DNA of 64,000 nucleotides from the NCBI GenBank assembly GCA_900110975.1, contig FOFK01000006.1, positions 102,616 to 166,615 of the forward strand, written 5' to 3'. The translations under genes and the position numbers were made by a program. Under the pieces are notes generated by a model that saw only the letters and a program-made list of their open reading frames with translations, made no database searches and had not been told where the DNA came from. This document shows, piece by piece, positions 1 through 9,681 of this stretch; the first letter of the stretch is position 1; every line of letters starts with the position of its first letter. Source of the DNA: Lachnospiraceae bacterium RM5. GTDB taxonomy: Bacteria > Bacillota > Clostridia > Lachnospirales > Lachnospiraceae.

Positions 1-535
1 TTAATGTCTCATAATTTGGAATAGTAATATTTTGTAATGAATTAGCTCTTTTCTGGGTTTTTTTGATATTGTATGCAAGACGATATGCTGCATTTTCAAT
101 CATTGATAATTTTATTGTAAGATCTTTTACTTTTTCAAACTGAAGTTTTGCTTCGTCAAGAGCTGAATTTGTATTAAATAAACCAAAGTCAGGTGTATTC
201 TTTTTTGTATTATCGTATTGGACAAGAGGTATTTCTGTTCCCATAATACTTCTTGATTTTAATGTAACAGAATCTTCAATTGGAATGGCAAATGCAAATG
301 CATTTACCTGGCTGATTCCAAGTTCTATATTTGCACGCTGAAGAGCCTTGTAAGCGTATGAGAAAGTAGAATCAATCTGTGACTGGATTGATTCTGCCTG
401 GCTTATAAGGCTCATTAATTCACGGATAAGGATATTTCTTTTTTTGTCCATAAGTTCATATCCCTGCTTTGCAAGAGCAAGTGAATTTTTAGCGATTATT
501 AAATTTCCTTTTGTTGGAAAAGAATTTATATTCAT
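1..535 (-). CDS. ntpD: V-type ATP synthase subunit D (partial, C-terminus off the window)
   Basis: This is the central rotor-stalk subunit that couples the A3B3 head to the membrane ring. The visible protein starts MNINSFPTKGNLIIAKNSL (start codon complement at 533-535) and continues for about 178 residues to the window edge. The N-terminal pattern of a PTK-x-NL motif followed by a long helix with LMDKKRNIL is typical of the ATP-synt_D family, and the centre should form the long coiled coil of the shaft. It lies 12 bp downstream of subunit B and is the last gene visible in the operon. The family is normally a little over 200 residues, so only a short C-terminal piece is missing. Confidence 0.93.
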   Translation of the reverse strand, partial: MNINSFPTKGNLIIAKNSLALAKQGYELMDKKRNILIRELMSLISQAESIQSQIDSTFSYAYKALQRANIELGISQVNAFAFAIPIEDSVTLKSRSIMGTEIPLVQYDNTKKNTPDFGLFNTNSALDEAKLQFEKVKDLTIKLSMIENAAYRLAYNIKKTQKRANSLQNITIPNYETL

Positions 536-547
536 GATACTACCTCA

Positions 548-1957
548 TTATTCAAAGTCAGCTGTATAATTATCATAATATTTTTTAAGTATTTCTGTAT
601 TAATTCTGTCTAATTCATTCTTTGGAAGGATATGTAATAATTTCCATCCAAGGTCAAGAGTTTCAATAATAGTACGGTTTTCGTCACTTCTCTGACCTAC
701 AAATTTTTCTTCAAATGCTTTACCAAATGCAAGGTATTTTTTATCAATGTCAGATAATTCATCTTCACCGATAACTGAAGCAAGAGCCCTTGCTTCGCCT
801 ACTTTTGCGTATGATGCAAAGAGCTGGTTAGCAACATCCTGATGATCTTCTCTTGTATATTCTGCACCAATACCGTCCTTCATAAGACGTGATAATGAAG
901 GTAAAACATTAATTGGCGGATAGATGGAAGCACCATTTAATACTCTGTCTAAAACAATCTGTCCTTCAGTAATATAACCTGTAAGGTCAGGGATTGGATG
1001 AGTAATATCATCATTTGGCATTGTAAGAATAGGAATCTGTGTAACAGAACCAGTTGAATCAGTAACAATTCCTGCTCTTTCGTAAATTGTAGCAAGCTCA
1101 CTGTAAAGGTATCCCGGATATCCTTTTCTTGATGGAATCTCGCCTTTTGAAGAAGATACTTCTCTTAATGCTTCAGCAAATGAAGTCATATCAGTAAGAA
1201 TACAAAGAACGTGTTTTCCAAGATCAAATGCAAGATATTCAGCTGTTGTAAGAGAAACTCTAGGAGTAACAAGTCTTTCAACAACAGGGTCATTTGCAAG
1301 ATTTAAAAACATTACAACGTGATCGGAAACACCACTTTCTTCAAATGTCTTTTTGAAATATTCAGCAACGTCATGGTTTACACCCATTGCACCAAATACA
1401 ATAACAAGTTCTTCATCTTCGGATTTATTTTCTGTATTATCACTTATTGATGCCTGTTTAACAATCTGAGCTGCAAGTTCATTGTGTGGCATACCATTTC
1501 CTGAGAATATAGGAAGTTTCTGTCCTCTGATAAGTGTTGTAAGTCCGTCTATTGCAGAAATACCTGTACGGATATAGTTTCTTGGATATTCTCTTTTTAC
1601 AGGGTTTAAAGGCATTCCATTTACATCTCTTACAACGTCAGGAATAAGATTTCCCATACCATCAATTGGTTTTCCAATACCATTAAATGTTCTTCCAAGA
1701 ATATCCGGAGAGAGACCTATAGATAAAGGTTTTCCAAGTAATCTTGTGTGGGTATTTAAAAGAGACATATTTTCAGAGCCTTCAAAAACCTGAATAATAG
1801 CCTTATCTTCATATACTTCAATAATACGACCAAGTTTTCTGTCAGGATCATTATCTAAAGTAAATTCAACCATTTCGTCGTATGAGGCGTTTTTTACATT
1901 TTCAAGAGCGACTAAGGGACCCTTTATTTCACTGAGTCCAAGATATTCAATTGCCAT
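548..1957 (-). CDS. ntpB: V-type ATP synthase subunit B (non-catalytic)
   Basis: This 469-residue protein is the regulatory, non-catalytic nucleotide-binding subunit of the A3B3 head. The family is recognised from the beta-barrel N-terminus and the [10 protein letters not shown] segment. At the P-loop position it reads [14 protein letters not shown], lacking the GKT of a catalytic site, which is the mark of subunit B as opposed to A. Length matches the family (about 460). A GAGGAT ribosome binding site precedes the ATG. It lies between subunits A and D in the usual A-B-D order. It is expected to act at the cytoplasmic face of the membrane. Confidence 0.97.
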   Translation of the reverse strand: MAIEYLGLSEIKGPLVALENVKNASYDEMVEFTLDNDPDRKLGRIIEVYEDKAIIQVFEGSENMSLLNTHTRLLGKPLSIGLSPDILGRTFNGIGKPIDGMGNLIPDVVRDVNGMPLNPVKREYPRNYIRTGISAIDGLTTLIRGQKLPIFSGNGMPHNELAAQIVKQASISDNTENKSEDEELVIVFGAMGVNHDVAEYFKKTFEESGVSDHVVMFLNLANDPVVERLVTPRVSLTTAEYLAFDLGKHVLCILTDMTSFAEALREVSSSKGEIPSRKGYPGYLYSELATIYERAGIVTDSTGSVTQIPILTMPNDDITHPIPDLTGYITEGQIVLDRVLNGASIYPPINVLPSLSRLMKDGIGAEYTREDHQDVANQLFASYAKVGEARALASVIGEDELSDIDKKYLAFGKAFEEKFVGQRSDENRTIIETLDLGWKLLHILPKNELDRINTEILKKYYDNYTADFE

Positions 1958-2018
1958 AAAAATTATCCTCGAATCATAGAGTAGTAGTTATTTGTGACCC
2001 TCTCCAAGGTCATAAAAA

Positions 2019-3791
2019 TTATGCATTCTTATTCATAATGTCGTTATACCAGTTATCTATTAATTTAGTATAGTCATCAAACATTTCAAGTTTGTCATTT
2101 GGAATATCATATTTGATAGCTATAATTTTTTCAAAAATATCATTCTCTTTAAGAATACGCATTGGCATTCCAAGAGCAATTAAAGATTTTGCTTTTTCCT
2201 CAAGATAAAGGATTGTTCTCATCATAAGATTCTGTTTTTCAAGAGGAACGCAGGTGTCATCTTTATGGAAAGCATTCTGCTGAAGATATCCAAGTCTTAT
2301 AACTCTTGCAATTTCAAGAGTAAGTTTCTGATCATCAGGAAGAACGTCGCTACCAATAAGTTTAACGATTTCCATAAGTGAACTTTCGTTGTTAAGTATT
2401 GCAAGAAGTCTGTTTCTGTTGCTTACAAAGTCTGTACTACAGTTTTCATTATACCAAGGTGTTAAATCCAAAAGGTAGTCAGAATAACTTGTAAGCCAGT
2501 GTATAGCTGGGAAATGTCTTGCATAAGCAAGGGATTTATCAAGTGCCCAGAAACATCTTACGAATCTTTTTGTACTTTGTGTAACAGGTTCACTAAAGTC
2601 ACCACCTTGTGGAGAAACAGCTCCGATGATACTTACTGAACCTTCGTTTTCATTAAGTGTTTTACAATATCCTGCACGTTCATAGAAGCCGGCAAGACGG
2701 CTTGCAAGGTATGCAGGGAAACCTTCTTCGGCAGGCATCTCTTCAAGACGTCCTGAGAGCTCACGGAGGGCTTCAGCCCAACGTGATGTTGAGTCTGCCA
2801 TTATGGCTACATGGTAACCCATGTCTCTATAATATTCAGCAAGTGTAATACCTGTATAAATACTTGCTTCTCTGGCTGCAACAGGCATATTTGAAGTATT
2901 GGCAATAAGTGTAGTTCTGTCCATAAGAGGATTACCACTCTTAGGATCAATAAGTTTAGAGAAATCTTCAAGAACCTGTGTCATTTCGTTTCCACGTTCA
3001 CCACAACCAATGTAAATAATGATATCAGCATCAGCCCATTTAGCAATCTGGTGCTGGTTCATTGTCTTACCTGTTCCGAATCCACCAGGGATTGCAGCAG
3101 TTCCACCCTTTGCAATAGGGAAGAAAGAATCAAGAATTCTCTGGCCTGTGATAAGTGGTTTGTTTGCAGGGAATCTTTTATTTACAGGTCTTGGTGTTCT
3201 GATTGGCCATTTCTGTGTCATTGTAACAGGGATGACAACACCCTGCTCTGTTTTGATAGTTAATAAAGTATCATTTATTGTATAAGAGCCGTCTGAAACA
3301 ACTGATTCAACAAGGCCTGATACATTTGGAGGGAGCATACATTTATGTACAATAGCATTAGTTTCCTGAACTTCAGCTATTATAGAACCGGCGTTTAAAT
3401 ATTCACCTTTCTTAACAGTGATATGTGTGTCCCATTTTTTCTTTGTATCAAGGGCATCTACAGATACACCTCTTGTAATATAGATACCTTTTTCCTTTGC
3501 AATATTATCAAGTGGTCTTTCAATACCATCAAAAATGTTATTTAATATACCAGGTGCTAAAGTTACAAAGATAGCAGAACCTGTTGAATATACAGGTGCA
3601 TGTGGCTTTAAGCCGGATGTTTCTTCATATACCTGGATGGTAGTTTTTTCTGATGTGAGGGAAATAACTTCACCGATAAGTTTTTCTTCTCCAACATATA
3701 CCATTTCGCCCATTTTAAAGGTGGTTTTTCCACTTACATATACAACGGGACCGTTTATTCCGTATATGGTTCCTTTAACTTCGTATTCCAT
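2019..3791 (-). CDS. ntpA: V-type ATP synthase subunit A (catalytic)
   Basis: Catalytic ATP-hydrolysing/synthesising subunit of the V1/A1 head, 590 residues. Walker A GGFGTGKT lies at about residues 236-243. The long non-homologous insertion after the first beta-barrel (about residues 110-200) is the hallmark of A subunits. I place the start at the ATG of MEYEVKGTIYG because GGAGG lies 6 bases upstream; the in-frame TTG twelve bases earlier overlaps that ribosome binding site. It is the seventh gene of the operon, between E and B. Confidence 0.97.
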   Translation of the reverse strand: MEYEVKGTIYGINGPVVYVSGKTTFKMGEMVYVGEEKLIGEVISLTSEKTTIQVYEETSGLKPHAPVYSTGSAIFVTLAPGILNNIFDGIERPLDNIAKEKGIYITRGVSVDALDTKKKWDTHITVKKGEYLNAGSIIAEVQETNAIVHKCMLPPNVSGLVESVVSDGSYTINDTLLTIKTEQGVVIPVTMTQKWPIRTPRPVNKRFPANKPLITGQRILDSFFPIAKGGTAAIPGGFGTGKTMNQHQIAKWADADIIIYIGCGERGNEMTQVLEDFSKLIDPKSGNPLMDRTTLIANTSNMPVAAREASIYTGITLAEYYRDMGYHVAIMADSTSRWAEALRELSGRLEEMPAEEGFPAYLASRLAGFYERAGYCKTLNENEGSVSIIGAVSPQGGDFSEPVTQSTKRFVRCFWALDKSLAYARHFPAIHWLTSYSDYLLDLTPWYNENCSTDFVSNRNRLLAILNNESSLMEIVKLIGSDVLPDDQKLTLEIARVIRLGYLQQNAFHKDDTCVPLEKQNLMMRTILYLEEKAKSLIALGMPMRILKENDIFEKIIAIKYDIPNDKLEMFDDYTKLIDNWYNDIMNKNA

Positions 3792-3821
3792 AATATCCTC
3801 CAAAATAAAAACGTAAAAAAG

Positions 3822-4382
3822 TTAGAATTCTTCTTTTGCAAGTCCTAATTTGTAGTCAAAAGAATTTTCAATAAGAATATTTTTTTCAGGAATTAAAGCA
3901 CGCATTCCTCCACCGAAAGAGTAGCTGCTGATAAGAAGTTCCTGGTTAGTTTCTTTTTCAAGAAATTCTTTTTTCTCTTTATTTAACGGATCGATATATA
4001 TGATGAGTTTTCCATTTTCAGCTAATTCTTTTGCTTCAAGGATTTCCTTTATTAAAAGTTCATCATATTCTTTAGTTGAAAAAAATTCATTTAATTTGTT
4101 TTCAAGATCAGCAAAGAATAATTCATTCTGGGAAATCTTTTTGTCTGTAAGTTTCTTTCTGATTTCCTGCTGTTTTTTTGAAAATTCTTTATTACATTCT
4201 TTTCTTATTTCTTCAATATGTACCTTCTTTTGAAGTTCATACATTTTCATGGCTTCTTTTTTGTGGTTTTCGAATTGGATATCTAAACCGTCTTTATAAT
4301 CTTTTACGATGGAAGCCTTTTTCTGATTTGCATAGTAATCAGAAGTTTCCTGGAAATGTTTTATTTTATCATCGATATTCAT
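3822..4382 (-). CDS. ntpE: V-type ATP synthase subunit E (peripheral stalk)
   Basis: Peripheral-stalk subunit, 186 residues. The first about 110 residues are almost entirely charged helix (MNIDDKIKHFQETSDYY, then many K/E/Q heptads), followed by a small alpha/beta domain with GKLIIYIDPLNKEKKEFL and SFGGGMRALIPEK. That layout (long helix, then compact C-terminal domain capping subunit B) is the E-subunit fold. It lies between F and A with short gaps. Sequence identity across this family is low, so the call rests on layout and operon position as much as on motifs. Confidence 0.9.
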   Translation of the reverse strand: MNIDDKIKHFQETSDYYANQKKASIVKDYKDGLDIQFENHKKEAMKMYELQKKVHIEEIRKECNKEFSKKQQEIRKKLTDKKISQNELFFADLENKLNEFFSTKEYDELLIKEILEAKELAENGKLIIYIDPLNKEKKEFLEKETNQELLISSYSFGGGMRALIPEKNILIENSFDYKLGLAKEEF

Positions 4383-4397
4383 ATAAAAACCTCAATT

Positions 4398-4706
4398 CTA
4401 TAGTTTAAGTCCGATAGCATCTTCTACATAAGATGTAATAAAATCGCTTTTTCTTCCAAGACCGTGTCTGTCAGGAATAGTAACAAGAAGCGGCTCGTTT
4501 CGATGTAATTTTATGTCATCAATAATCTCAGGAAATTCAAAACTTAGCTTTTCGGTAATAAGAATAATTGCAACTTCTTTGTTAAGAAGTACTGATTCTA
4601 AAGCATTTTTAAGTTCATTTCTTTCGTGTACTACAACACCATCTATACCGGCAAGTCTAAGGCCTGTCTGAGTATCAACGTTATCACTTATTAAAAATAT
4701 TTTCAA
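4398..4706 (-). CDS. ntpG: V-type ATP synthase subunit F
   Basis: Small central-stalk subunit, 102 residues, usual length for the family. It shows the Rossmann-like F pattern: MKIFLISDNVDTQTGLRLAGIDG, then EVAIILITEKLSFEF and PLLVTIPDRHG. The start codon is TTG (complement at 4704-4706), preceded by AAGGAGATG at good spacing; no ATG fits. It sits between K and E. The symbol follows Enterococcus usage, where the F-type subunit is ntpG. Confidence 0.92.
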   Translation of the reverse strand: MKIFLISDNVDTQTGLRLAGIDGVVVHERNELKNALESVLLNKEVAIILITEKLSFEFPEIIDDIKLHRNEPLLVTIPDRHGLGRKSDFITSYVEDAIGLKL

Positions 4707-4718
4707 AAAAACATCTCC

Positions 4719-5144
4719 TTAAATCTTACTTAAGATCATAAATGAAATGATAAGTCCGTAAAGAGCAACACCTTCTGCAAGTCCAACGAAGATAAGTGAT
4801 TTACCAAGTAATGAATCATCTTCAGAGATTGCTCCAAGAGCTGCAGATGCTGCAGAAGCTACGGCAATACCACCACCGATACAAGAAAAACCAGTTGCAA
4901 GTGCTGCACCAATGAATGCAAGTCCGTTTGAAGAAGAAGCAGTAGAATTAGATGCAGCTAAAGCTGTATTTGAGAATAAAATAAGCTGTGAAAAAATCAT
5001 TGTTCCAAAGAAAGATACAACGTTAAATGCGAGACATTTTTTATAGTTTCCTCTTTTCTTTTCTCCGATTGCGTATGCTCCAAATGGAACTACGATGCTT
5101 AAAATAAGTGCTATTGATAATAAAATTTTTACTGTAAGTGTCAT
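4719..5144 (-). CDS. ntpK: V-type ATP synthase subunit K (membrane rotor ring)
   Basis: Proteolipid of the ion-translocating ring, 141 residues with four predicted membrane helices (about 4-27, 36-62, 75-105, 113-140). The second hairpin is the conserved one: a glycine/alanine-rich helix GAALATGFSCIGGGIAVA, then the ion-carrying helix GLAEGVALYGLIISF with its glutamate. The first hairpin is diverged and has no acidic residue in the membrane, as in other duplicated K subunits where only one of the two hairpins carries the carboxylate. I cannot tell H+ from Na+ specificity. Ribosome binding site AAAGGAGGT precedes the ATG. Confidence 0.93.
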   Translation of the reverse strand: MTLTVKILLSIALILSIVVPFGAYAIGEKKRGNYKKCLAFNVVSFFGTMIFSQLILFSNTALAASNSTASSSNGLAFIGAALATGFSCIGGGIAVASAASAALGAISEDDSLLGKSLIFVGLAEGVALYGLIISFMILSKI

Positions 5145-5179
5145 GATATGACCTCCTTTGTTTCTTTCATAATATTTTT

Positions 5180-7114
5180 TTATGCCTGGTTAAATGGTTT
5201 AAATTCCCTACCATTACCCTTATAAAATCTACTAAACATTTCGTAGTACTCAAGTCTTAATACCTGGATACCAACGATAAGACCTTCAAGTCCCATAACA
5301 AACAGATTTCCTAAAATAATAATAATCCAGTTTGTATGTCCATTTCCTTTATCTGCGCCTGCAAGCATAAGCACAACTGACATCATGGATGCGTGGCTGA
5401 CTGCAAATGCACCAACTCTGATAAATGATAATGTATTTGAAAAATAACTTAAAAGTACTTCAAATAATTCGAAGAATGTCTGTACAATAAACATTCCAAC
5501 GGATACTTTTTCAGCAGGTTTTTTCTTTGTTATCTTATGTGTAATAGGCTCTTTTAATGCAATAAAGAAAAGAGGTATTAAGAACATAAGTGCAATCACC
5601 GGTCCGCTTGGCATTTTCTTGTTAAACATTGCTAAGAGAACGATGATAACAAGGGATGAGTAGAATAAAAATCCTGCTAAAGCATTGTTGTCCAAATAAG
5701 TATTTAAAAAGTCTTTTGTTATTATTGCATTTATCATATGGAATATCATGGTAAGAAGTACAAGCATCATACCAACTCCGATTGCTGCAACAAAGACTGT
5801 ATTTAATGAACCGATAACCGGAACTTTACTCATGGCATCAACTGGTCTTAACCAGACCGGTTCGATAATTTCTTCAAAACCAAAGATACTTCCAAATAAG
5901 AATCCGAATACGGTTGAGAAGATACCGCACATTCCTATAATGTAGGCAAGATTGATTTTCTTAACAAAGTAAAGAAGAAAACCAAAGATTGCAAGGCAAA
6001 GACCCTGGCCTACGTCACCAAACATTGCACCGAAAATAATGGAATATGTAATGGCAATAAAAAGTGTAGGATCCATTTCATTATAGTTTGGAAGACCATA
6101 CATTTTTGTATACATTTCAAAAGGCTTAAAAATACGTGGATTTTTAAGTTTTGTAGGAGGATTCTTTTTCTTTGAACCATCCTTATTTTCTATGATAATA
6201 ACAACATTATCGTCAGATTTTATCTCTTCCAGCAGATCATTTGCATCTTTTTCACCCATCCAGCCGCAGATAATATAGAAATTATCATATTTATTATTTG
6301 TATGTGTAGCCATCTTTCGTACATCAAAATTATCTGATGCAAGTTTTAAACGTCTGTAGGCTGAAAAGATTTTTTGTTTATCTTCTGTAAGAGATTTTTT
6401 AAGATCTTCATTTATGTTATTTATATGTTTATTTAAGTTGTCTATTTTTTCCTGAAGTATAGAGCAGGCAAGCTCTGGGGTTCCTGCAATATCATTTGGA
6501 ATAAATGTTCTTTCAAAATGAAGTGATGTATAAGTTGCATCTATTTTTCTTGATTCAACATCAGGAACAAAATAAACAAGCCATACATAATCTTCATCAG
6601 TATCACACTGAATCAGGATTGATGAAGCATTTTTATCTGCATAATCTTTAAGAGCATCGTAAAACTGTGCAGGTACACGTCCGAATCTGAATTTTACATA
6701 ATCAAGGTCAAGTATGCCTTTTATGTCATAATCAAGGTTTTCAAATGGATGAGTGTTGTTATATTTATCAACTAATTCGTCCTTTGCCTTTGTAAGATTT
6801 GCTATTTTTGTTTTCATAGAGCTGATATTATAATCAACATCATTTATGAAAGCTTCTGCGTCATCAACCGTCATGGTCTCATCTGCCTTAAGTCCCTTTG
6901 TATCACCAATAAATGAAAGATATTCAGAGGCTCTTGTAATAAGGGATTTATATGGGTTTACATCCACATAAGCAGTAAGAGTTTTATTTGTTTTTGAAAG
7001 TTCCTGTATGGAGTTTTCAAGATGTATTTCGTATTTTGAGAGATATTTATTTATCACACGGTCTATGTCATTATTTGGTCCTGTAATAGTGACATATCTC
7101 ATTTTTTCAATCAA
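5180..7114 (-). CDS. ntpI: V-type ATP synthase subunit I (stator/ion channel)
   Basis: Large membrane stator subunit (a-subunit equivalent), 644 residues. The N-terminal half is cytosolic and helical and binds the peripheral stalks; the C-terminal half has about seven membrane helices, starting near the conserved YSIIFGAMFGDVGQG and ending in a helix with FIRVGAFAVSHASM, which supplies the essential membrane arginine. The start is a TTG (complement at 7112-7114) with GGAGGTGA six bases upstream; the next in-frame ATG lies too far from that site. It lies between C and K. Confidence 0.95.
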   Translation of the reverse strand: MIEKMRYVTITGPNNDIDRVINKYLSKYEIHLENSIQELSKTNKTLTAYVDVNPYKSLITRASEYLSFIGDTKGLKADETMTVDDAEAFINDVDYNISSMKTKIANLTKAKDELVDKYNNTHPFENLDYDIKGILDLDYVKFRFGRVPAQFYDALKDYADKNASSILIQCDTDEDYVWLVYFVPDVESRKIDATYTSLHFERTFIPNDIAGTPELACSILQEKIDNLNKHINNINEDLKKSLTEDKQKIFSAYRRLKLASDNFDVRKMATHTNNKYDNFYIICGWMGEKDANDLLEEIKSDDNVVIIIENKDGSKKKNPPTKLKNPRIFKPFEMYTKMYGLPNYNEMDPTLFIAITYSIIFGAMFGDVGQGLCLAIFGFLLYFVKKINLAYIIGMCGIFSTVFGFLFGSIFGFEEIIEPVWLRPVDAMSKVPVIGSLNTVFVAAIGVGMMLVLLTMIFHMINAIITKDFLNTYLDNNALAGFLFYSSLVIIVLLAMFNKKMPSGPVIALMFLIPLFFIALKEPITHKITKKKPAEKVSVGMFIVQTFFELFEVLLSYFSNTLSFIRVGAFAVSHASMMSVVLMLAGADKGNGHTNWIIIILGNLFVMGLEGLIVGIQVLRLEYYEMFSRFYKGNGREFKPFNQA

Positions 7115-7129
7115 GTACTCTCACCTCCA

Positions 7130-8173
7130 TTAGTAGTTTATTATATTAAATATCTCTTCTTTTGGAAGAGAATATCTGATACTCTCGGTTATGGAAACTA
7201 TTAATTTTAGTTCCTGGTTCTTTTTGTATAGATATGTATCTACACATGCAAGGGAATATGGATTGTTCTTGAAATTCAATTCATATAGCCTGCGTAAAAA
7301 TCTTTTGCTGAGTTTTTCATAGTTATGCTCATTAATTTCCACAGGAGAAAATTTTTTACCATAACTTGTTTCAGAAAATATTTTATTGAATTCATCAATA
7401 TTTTCTGCTTTTAGCATTTTATCTACAACTGAAAATTTCAGTTTATAGCTGATTGGAATAAGTACATTTTTCTTTTCTTCATATGTCATATTATAAAAAT
7501 AAAGGCATCTGTAAATCCAGGTAATATTCAGAAAATCAATGGTTGAGCCGTAGGTTGAAGCTACAATTTCCAAATCTTTTTTCTTTATATATTTATGTAA
7601 AGCCTTCCAGATGTATTTAAAATAAAATAAATCAAGGGTAAGCTCAATATCAAAAATAGTATAATCATTTAAATTTAACAGATATTTCAACGGTTTAAAA
7701 TACACCGTATTTTCCAATAAATTTATACCTTCTTCAACGGAAGTTATTTTTGACAGATCTTCAAGAGAAATATCTGAGAATTTGTTAAAAAAAGGAATGA
7801 TTTCAGAGAATGAGTAAGAAATCTTTTGTTTATCGATTACTTCCCTGAATACTTGTTTTAAGACACTAACTTCATAACGCAAGAAAAATATTTTAAAATA
7901 TTTTCTCTGGGTTATGGAAGAAAAGTTATAGAGTTTTAAAAAATCTTTGTAGGAAGAAATATTAAGAAGTCGTTCTAAATCTCTTCTTCTTAGAGAAAGA
8001 ATATTTACATTTGAAAATATTTCTTTATATGAATCAAGCCCATTTAAGTATTCAATAACTTCATTAACTGATGTAAGTTCGCAAAGCTCATTTATCTGTT
8101 CTTTTGATAAAAGGTTTGAATCCATTTTTCTTATTTTAGTGCTAAGTCCACTATAGGTTAAAACGTCCTTCAT
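7130..8173 (-). CDS. ntpC: V-type ATP synthase subunit C (d subunit)
   Basis: Funnel-shaped subunit that links the rotor ring to the D-F shaft, about 347 residues, all-helical. Family signatures are weak but the N-terminus MKDVLTYSGLSTKIRKMDS matches the 'tYs...ar.ra.es.Ll' pattern of vATP-synt_AC39 proteins. I choose the ATG at 8173 because GGAG lies 6 bases upstream; a longer reading from a TTG at 8206 has no ribosome binding site. It lies between H and I. Poorly conserved family, so operon position carries much of the weight. Confidence 0.88.
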   Translation of the reverse strand: MKDVLTYSGLSTKIRKMDSNLLSKEQINELCELTSVNEVIEYLNGLDSYKEIFSNVNILSLRRRDLERLLNISSYKDFLKLYNFSSITQRKYFKIFFLRYEVSVLKQVFREVIDKQKISYSFSEIIPFFNKFSDISLEDLSKITSVEEGINLLENTVYFKPLKYLLNLNDYTIFDIELTLDLFYFKYIWKALHKYIKKKDLEIVASTYGSTIDFLNITWIYRCLYFYNMTYEEKKNVLIPISYKLKFSVVDKMLKAENIDEFNKIFSETSYGKKFSPVEINEHNYEKLSKRFLRRLYELNFKNNPYSLACVDTYLYKKNQELKLIVSITESIRYSLPKEEIFNIINY

Positions 8174-8219
8174 ATTCTGCTCCGTTTCGCTTAGGTTAAA
8201 GTACAATCTGAATTTATGA

Positions 8220-8543
8220 TTAGGCTTTTGTAAGATTGTTAAACATCATTTCTAATTTTGCATCATGATTTTTCTTATAATCTTCATCTAACTGCTGAAT
8301 CTGTTTATCAGTTTCTTTTTCAAGCACAGCTAATTTTTCATCATAAGTTTTATTGATGTCATTCTTTATCTCTTCAAGTTCACTTGTAAGTTTATCTTTT
8401 AAAGATTTATCAAATTCTTCAATTCGTTTCTGGTGCTCTTTATTGCAAGCTTCCATTTCTTTATTTGAACTTTCAATAATGTCTTTCGAAGAACTATCTA
8501 TCTTTGATAATTCAGTTATAATATTATCTACCTGTAATTCCAT
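8220..8543 (-). CDS. V-type ATP synthase subunit H/G-like coiled-coil stalk protein
   Basis: First gene of the ATP synthase operon, 107 residues, almost wholly predicted coiled coil (EMEACNKEHQKRIEEFDKS and similar heptads), rich in K, E and D and without membrane segments. In related operons this slot encodes subunit H (G), which pairs with subunit E as the peripheral stalk. The ATG at 8543 has GGAGG six bases upstream; the ATG twelve bases earlier overlaps that site. Function is inferred from position and composition. Confidence 0.75.
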   Translation of the reverse strand: MELQVDNIITELSKIDSSSKDIIESSNKEMEACNKEHQKRIEEFDKSLKDKLTSELEEIKNDINKTYDEKLAVLEKETDKQIQQLDEDYKKNHDAKLEMMFNNLTKA

Positions 8544-8582
8544 GATATCCTCCATATCTGAACTTAAATATCAGCTAGGTAT

Positions 8583-8610
8583 ATATTACTCCGATTTAAA
8601 AAAAAAGCAA
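8583..8610 (-). promoter_or_regulatory. Probable sigma-A promoter of the ATP synthase operon
   Basis: On the minus strand TTGCTT (complement of 8605-8610) is followed after 16 bases by TAATAT (complement of 8583-8588), about 40 bases upstream of the first gene. Found by eye from consensus. Confidence 0.5.
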
Positions 8611-8869
8611 GAGAAAAAAACATTGATTTTATAAGTATATAAAGATAAAATCATATGGGTGTTTTTAAATTTGAAATTAGTTTATGAAATATATTGAAAA
8701 TATACCTCCGGATTTGGACTAGAGGACAGGTTTTGGAATGTATTTTGAAAGTATTTGGAAAGAAAGGAGATAATCCGAAAGGTAAAATTATCAAGGATTG
8801 TCTGATGAAGTTAAAATTATCTGATGTGGTTAAAGATAATTGAAGATAATTGAAGATATTCTAAAATCA

Positions 8870-8929
8870 TCAAAGACAATTGAAGTTAATTTAAAATTAT
8901 CAAAGACAATTGAAGTTAATTTAAAATTG
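8870..8929. repeat. Two tandem 30-bp repeats upstream of trmB, in a 400-bp non-coding stretch
   Basis: Two back-to-back copies of a 30-bp unit beginning TCAAAGACAATTGAAG lie at 8870-8899 and 8900-8929, differing only in the last base. Shorter decayed versions (GATAATTGAAGATAATTGAAG) lie just upstream at about 8834-8856. The rest of 8611-8951 is AT-rich and I see no gene in it. A promoter for trmB must lie here but none stands out. Confidence 0.8.
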
Positions 8930-8951
8930 TCAGTCGGATTATGTATGAGTT

Positions 8952-9629
8952 ATGAGATTAAGAAATGTTAAAGGATCCAGGGAAAAAATAAGTTCTTATG
9001 TATCTGCAATAAATATGGATGAGCATGAAACTAGTGAATATAAAGGAAGATGGAATATATTGTTTGGAAATGACAACCCTATCCATATTGAAATTGGTAT
9101 GGGTAAAGGACAGTTTATTACAACACTTGCAATGAATAACCCGGATATTAATTATATTGGAATTGAGAAATTTTCCAGTGTAATGGTAAGAGCGATTGAG
9201 AAAAAAGATATGTTGGAAAATGAAAAAAACATATCTCTTAATAATCTTATTTTCCTTAGAATGGATGCAACTATTATAGATGAAGTGTTTGAAAAAGATG
9301 AAGTAAGCAAGATTTATCTTAATTTTTCAGATCCATGGCCAAAGGACAGACATGCAAAAAGAAGGCTTACATCAAGAACCTTTTTTGGAAGATATGAAAA
9401 GTTCTTAAAAGATGATGGCAGCGTTGAATTTAAAACGGACAACAAAGATCTTTTTGACTTTTCTTTAGAAGAAGTAAAAGAAACGAACTTCTATATAGAT
9501 GCATATACATTTGACTTGCATAGGGAAGGGGAGGCCTTAAATAAAGGAAATATAATGACAGAATATGAAGAAAAGTTTGTAGAAAAAGGAAATAAAATCT
9601 GCAAGCTTGTGGCAAGAAAGAACAGATAG
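8952..9629 (+). CDS. trmB: tRNA (guanine-N7)-methyltransferase
   Basis: This enzyme methylates G46 in the tRNA variable loop using S-adenosylmethionine. The protein has 225 residues, usual for the family. Visible motifs: MRLRNVKGSREKI at the N-terminus, the SAM-binding loop HIEIGMGKGQFI, IGIEKFSSVMVRAIEK, and the catalytic/tRNA-binding signature NFSDPWPKDRHAKRRLTS. The start ATG is chosen by family N-terminus; the ribosome binding site is weak, in contrast to most genes here. It stands alone, convergent with the next gene. Confidence 0.97.
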   Translation: MRLRNVKGSREKISSYVSAINMDEHETSEYKGRWNILFGNDNPIHIEIGMGKGQFITTLAMNNPDINYIGIEKFSSVMVRAIEKKDMLENEKNISLNNLIFLRMDATIIDEVFEKDEVSKIYLNFSDPWPKDRHAKRRLTSRTFFGRYEKFLKDDGSVEFKTDNKDLFDFSLEEVKETNFYIDAYTFDLHREGEALNKGNIMTEYEEKFVEKGNKICKLVARKNR

Positions 9630-9633
9630 AATA

Positions 9634-9678
9634 GATAGAAGTGATAGAAGTGATAGAAGTGATATAAGTGATAGAAGT
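9634..9678. repeat. Five tandem copies of a 9-bp repeat
   Basis: GATAGAAGT is repeated five times head to tail, beginning 5 bp after the trmB stop; the fourth copy is GATATAAGT. The run ends just before the 52-bp repeat array. Confidence 0.9.
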
Positions 9679-9681
9679 GGA

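Noticed and set aside
3019..3285. Plus-strand open frames within the ATP synthase genes
   Set aside because: They lie antisense to well-conserved subunit genes, lack ribosome binding sites and have low-likelihood compositions.
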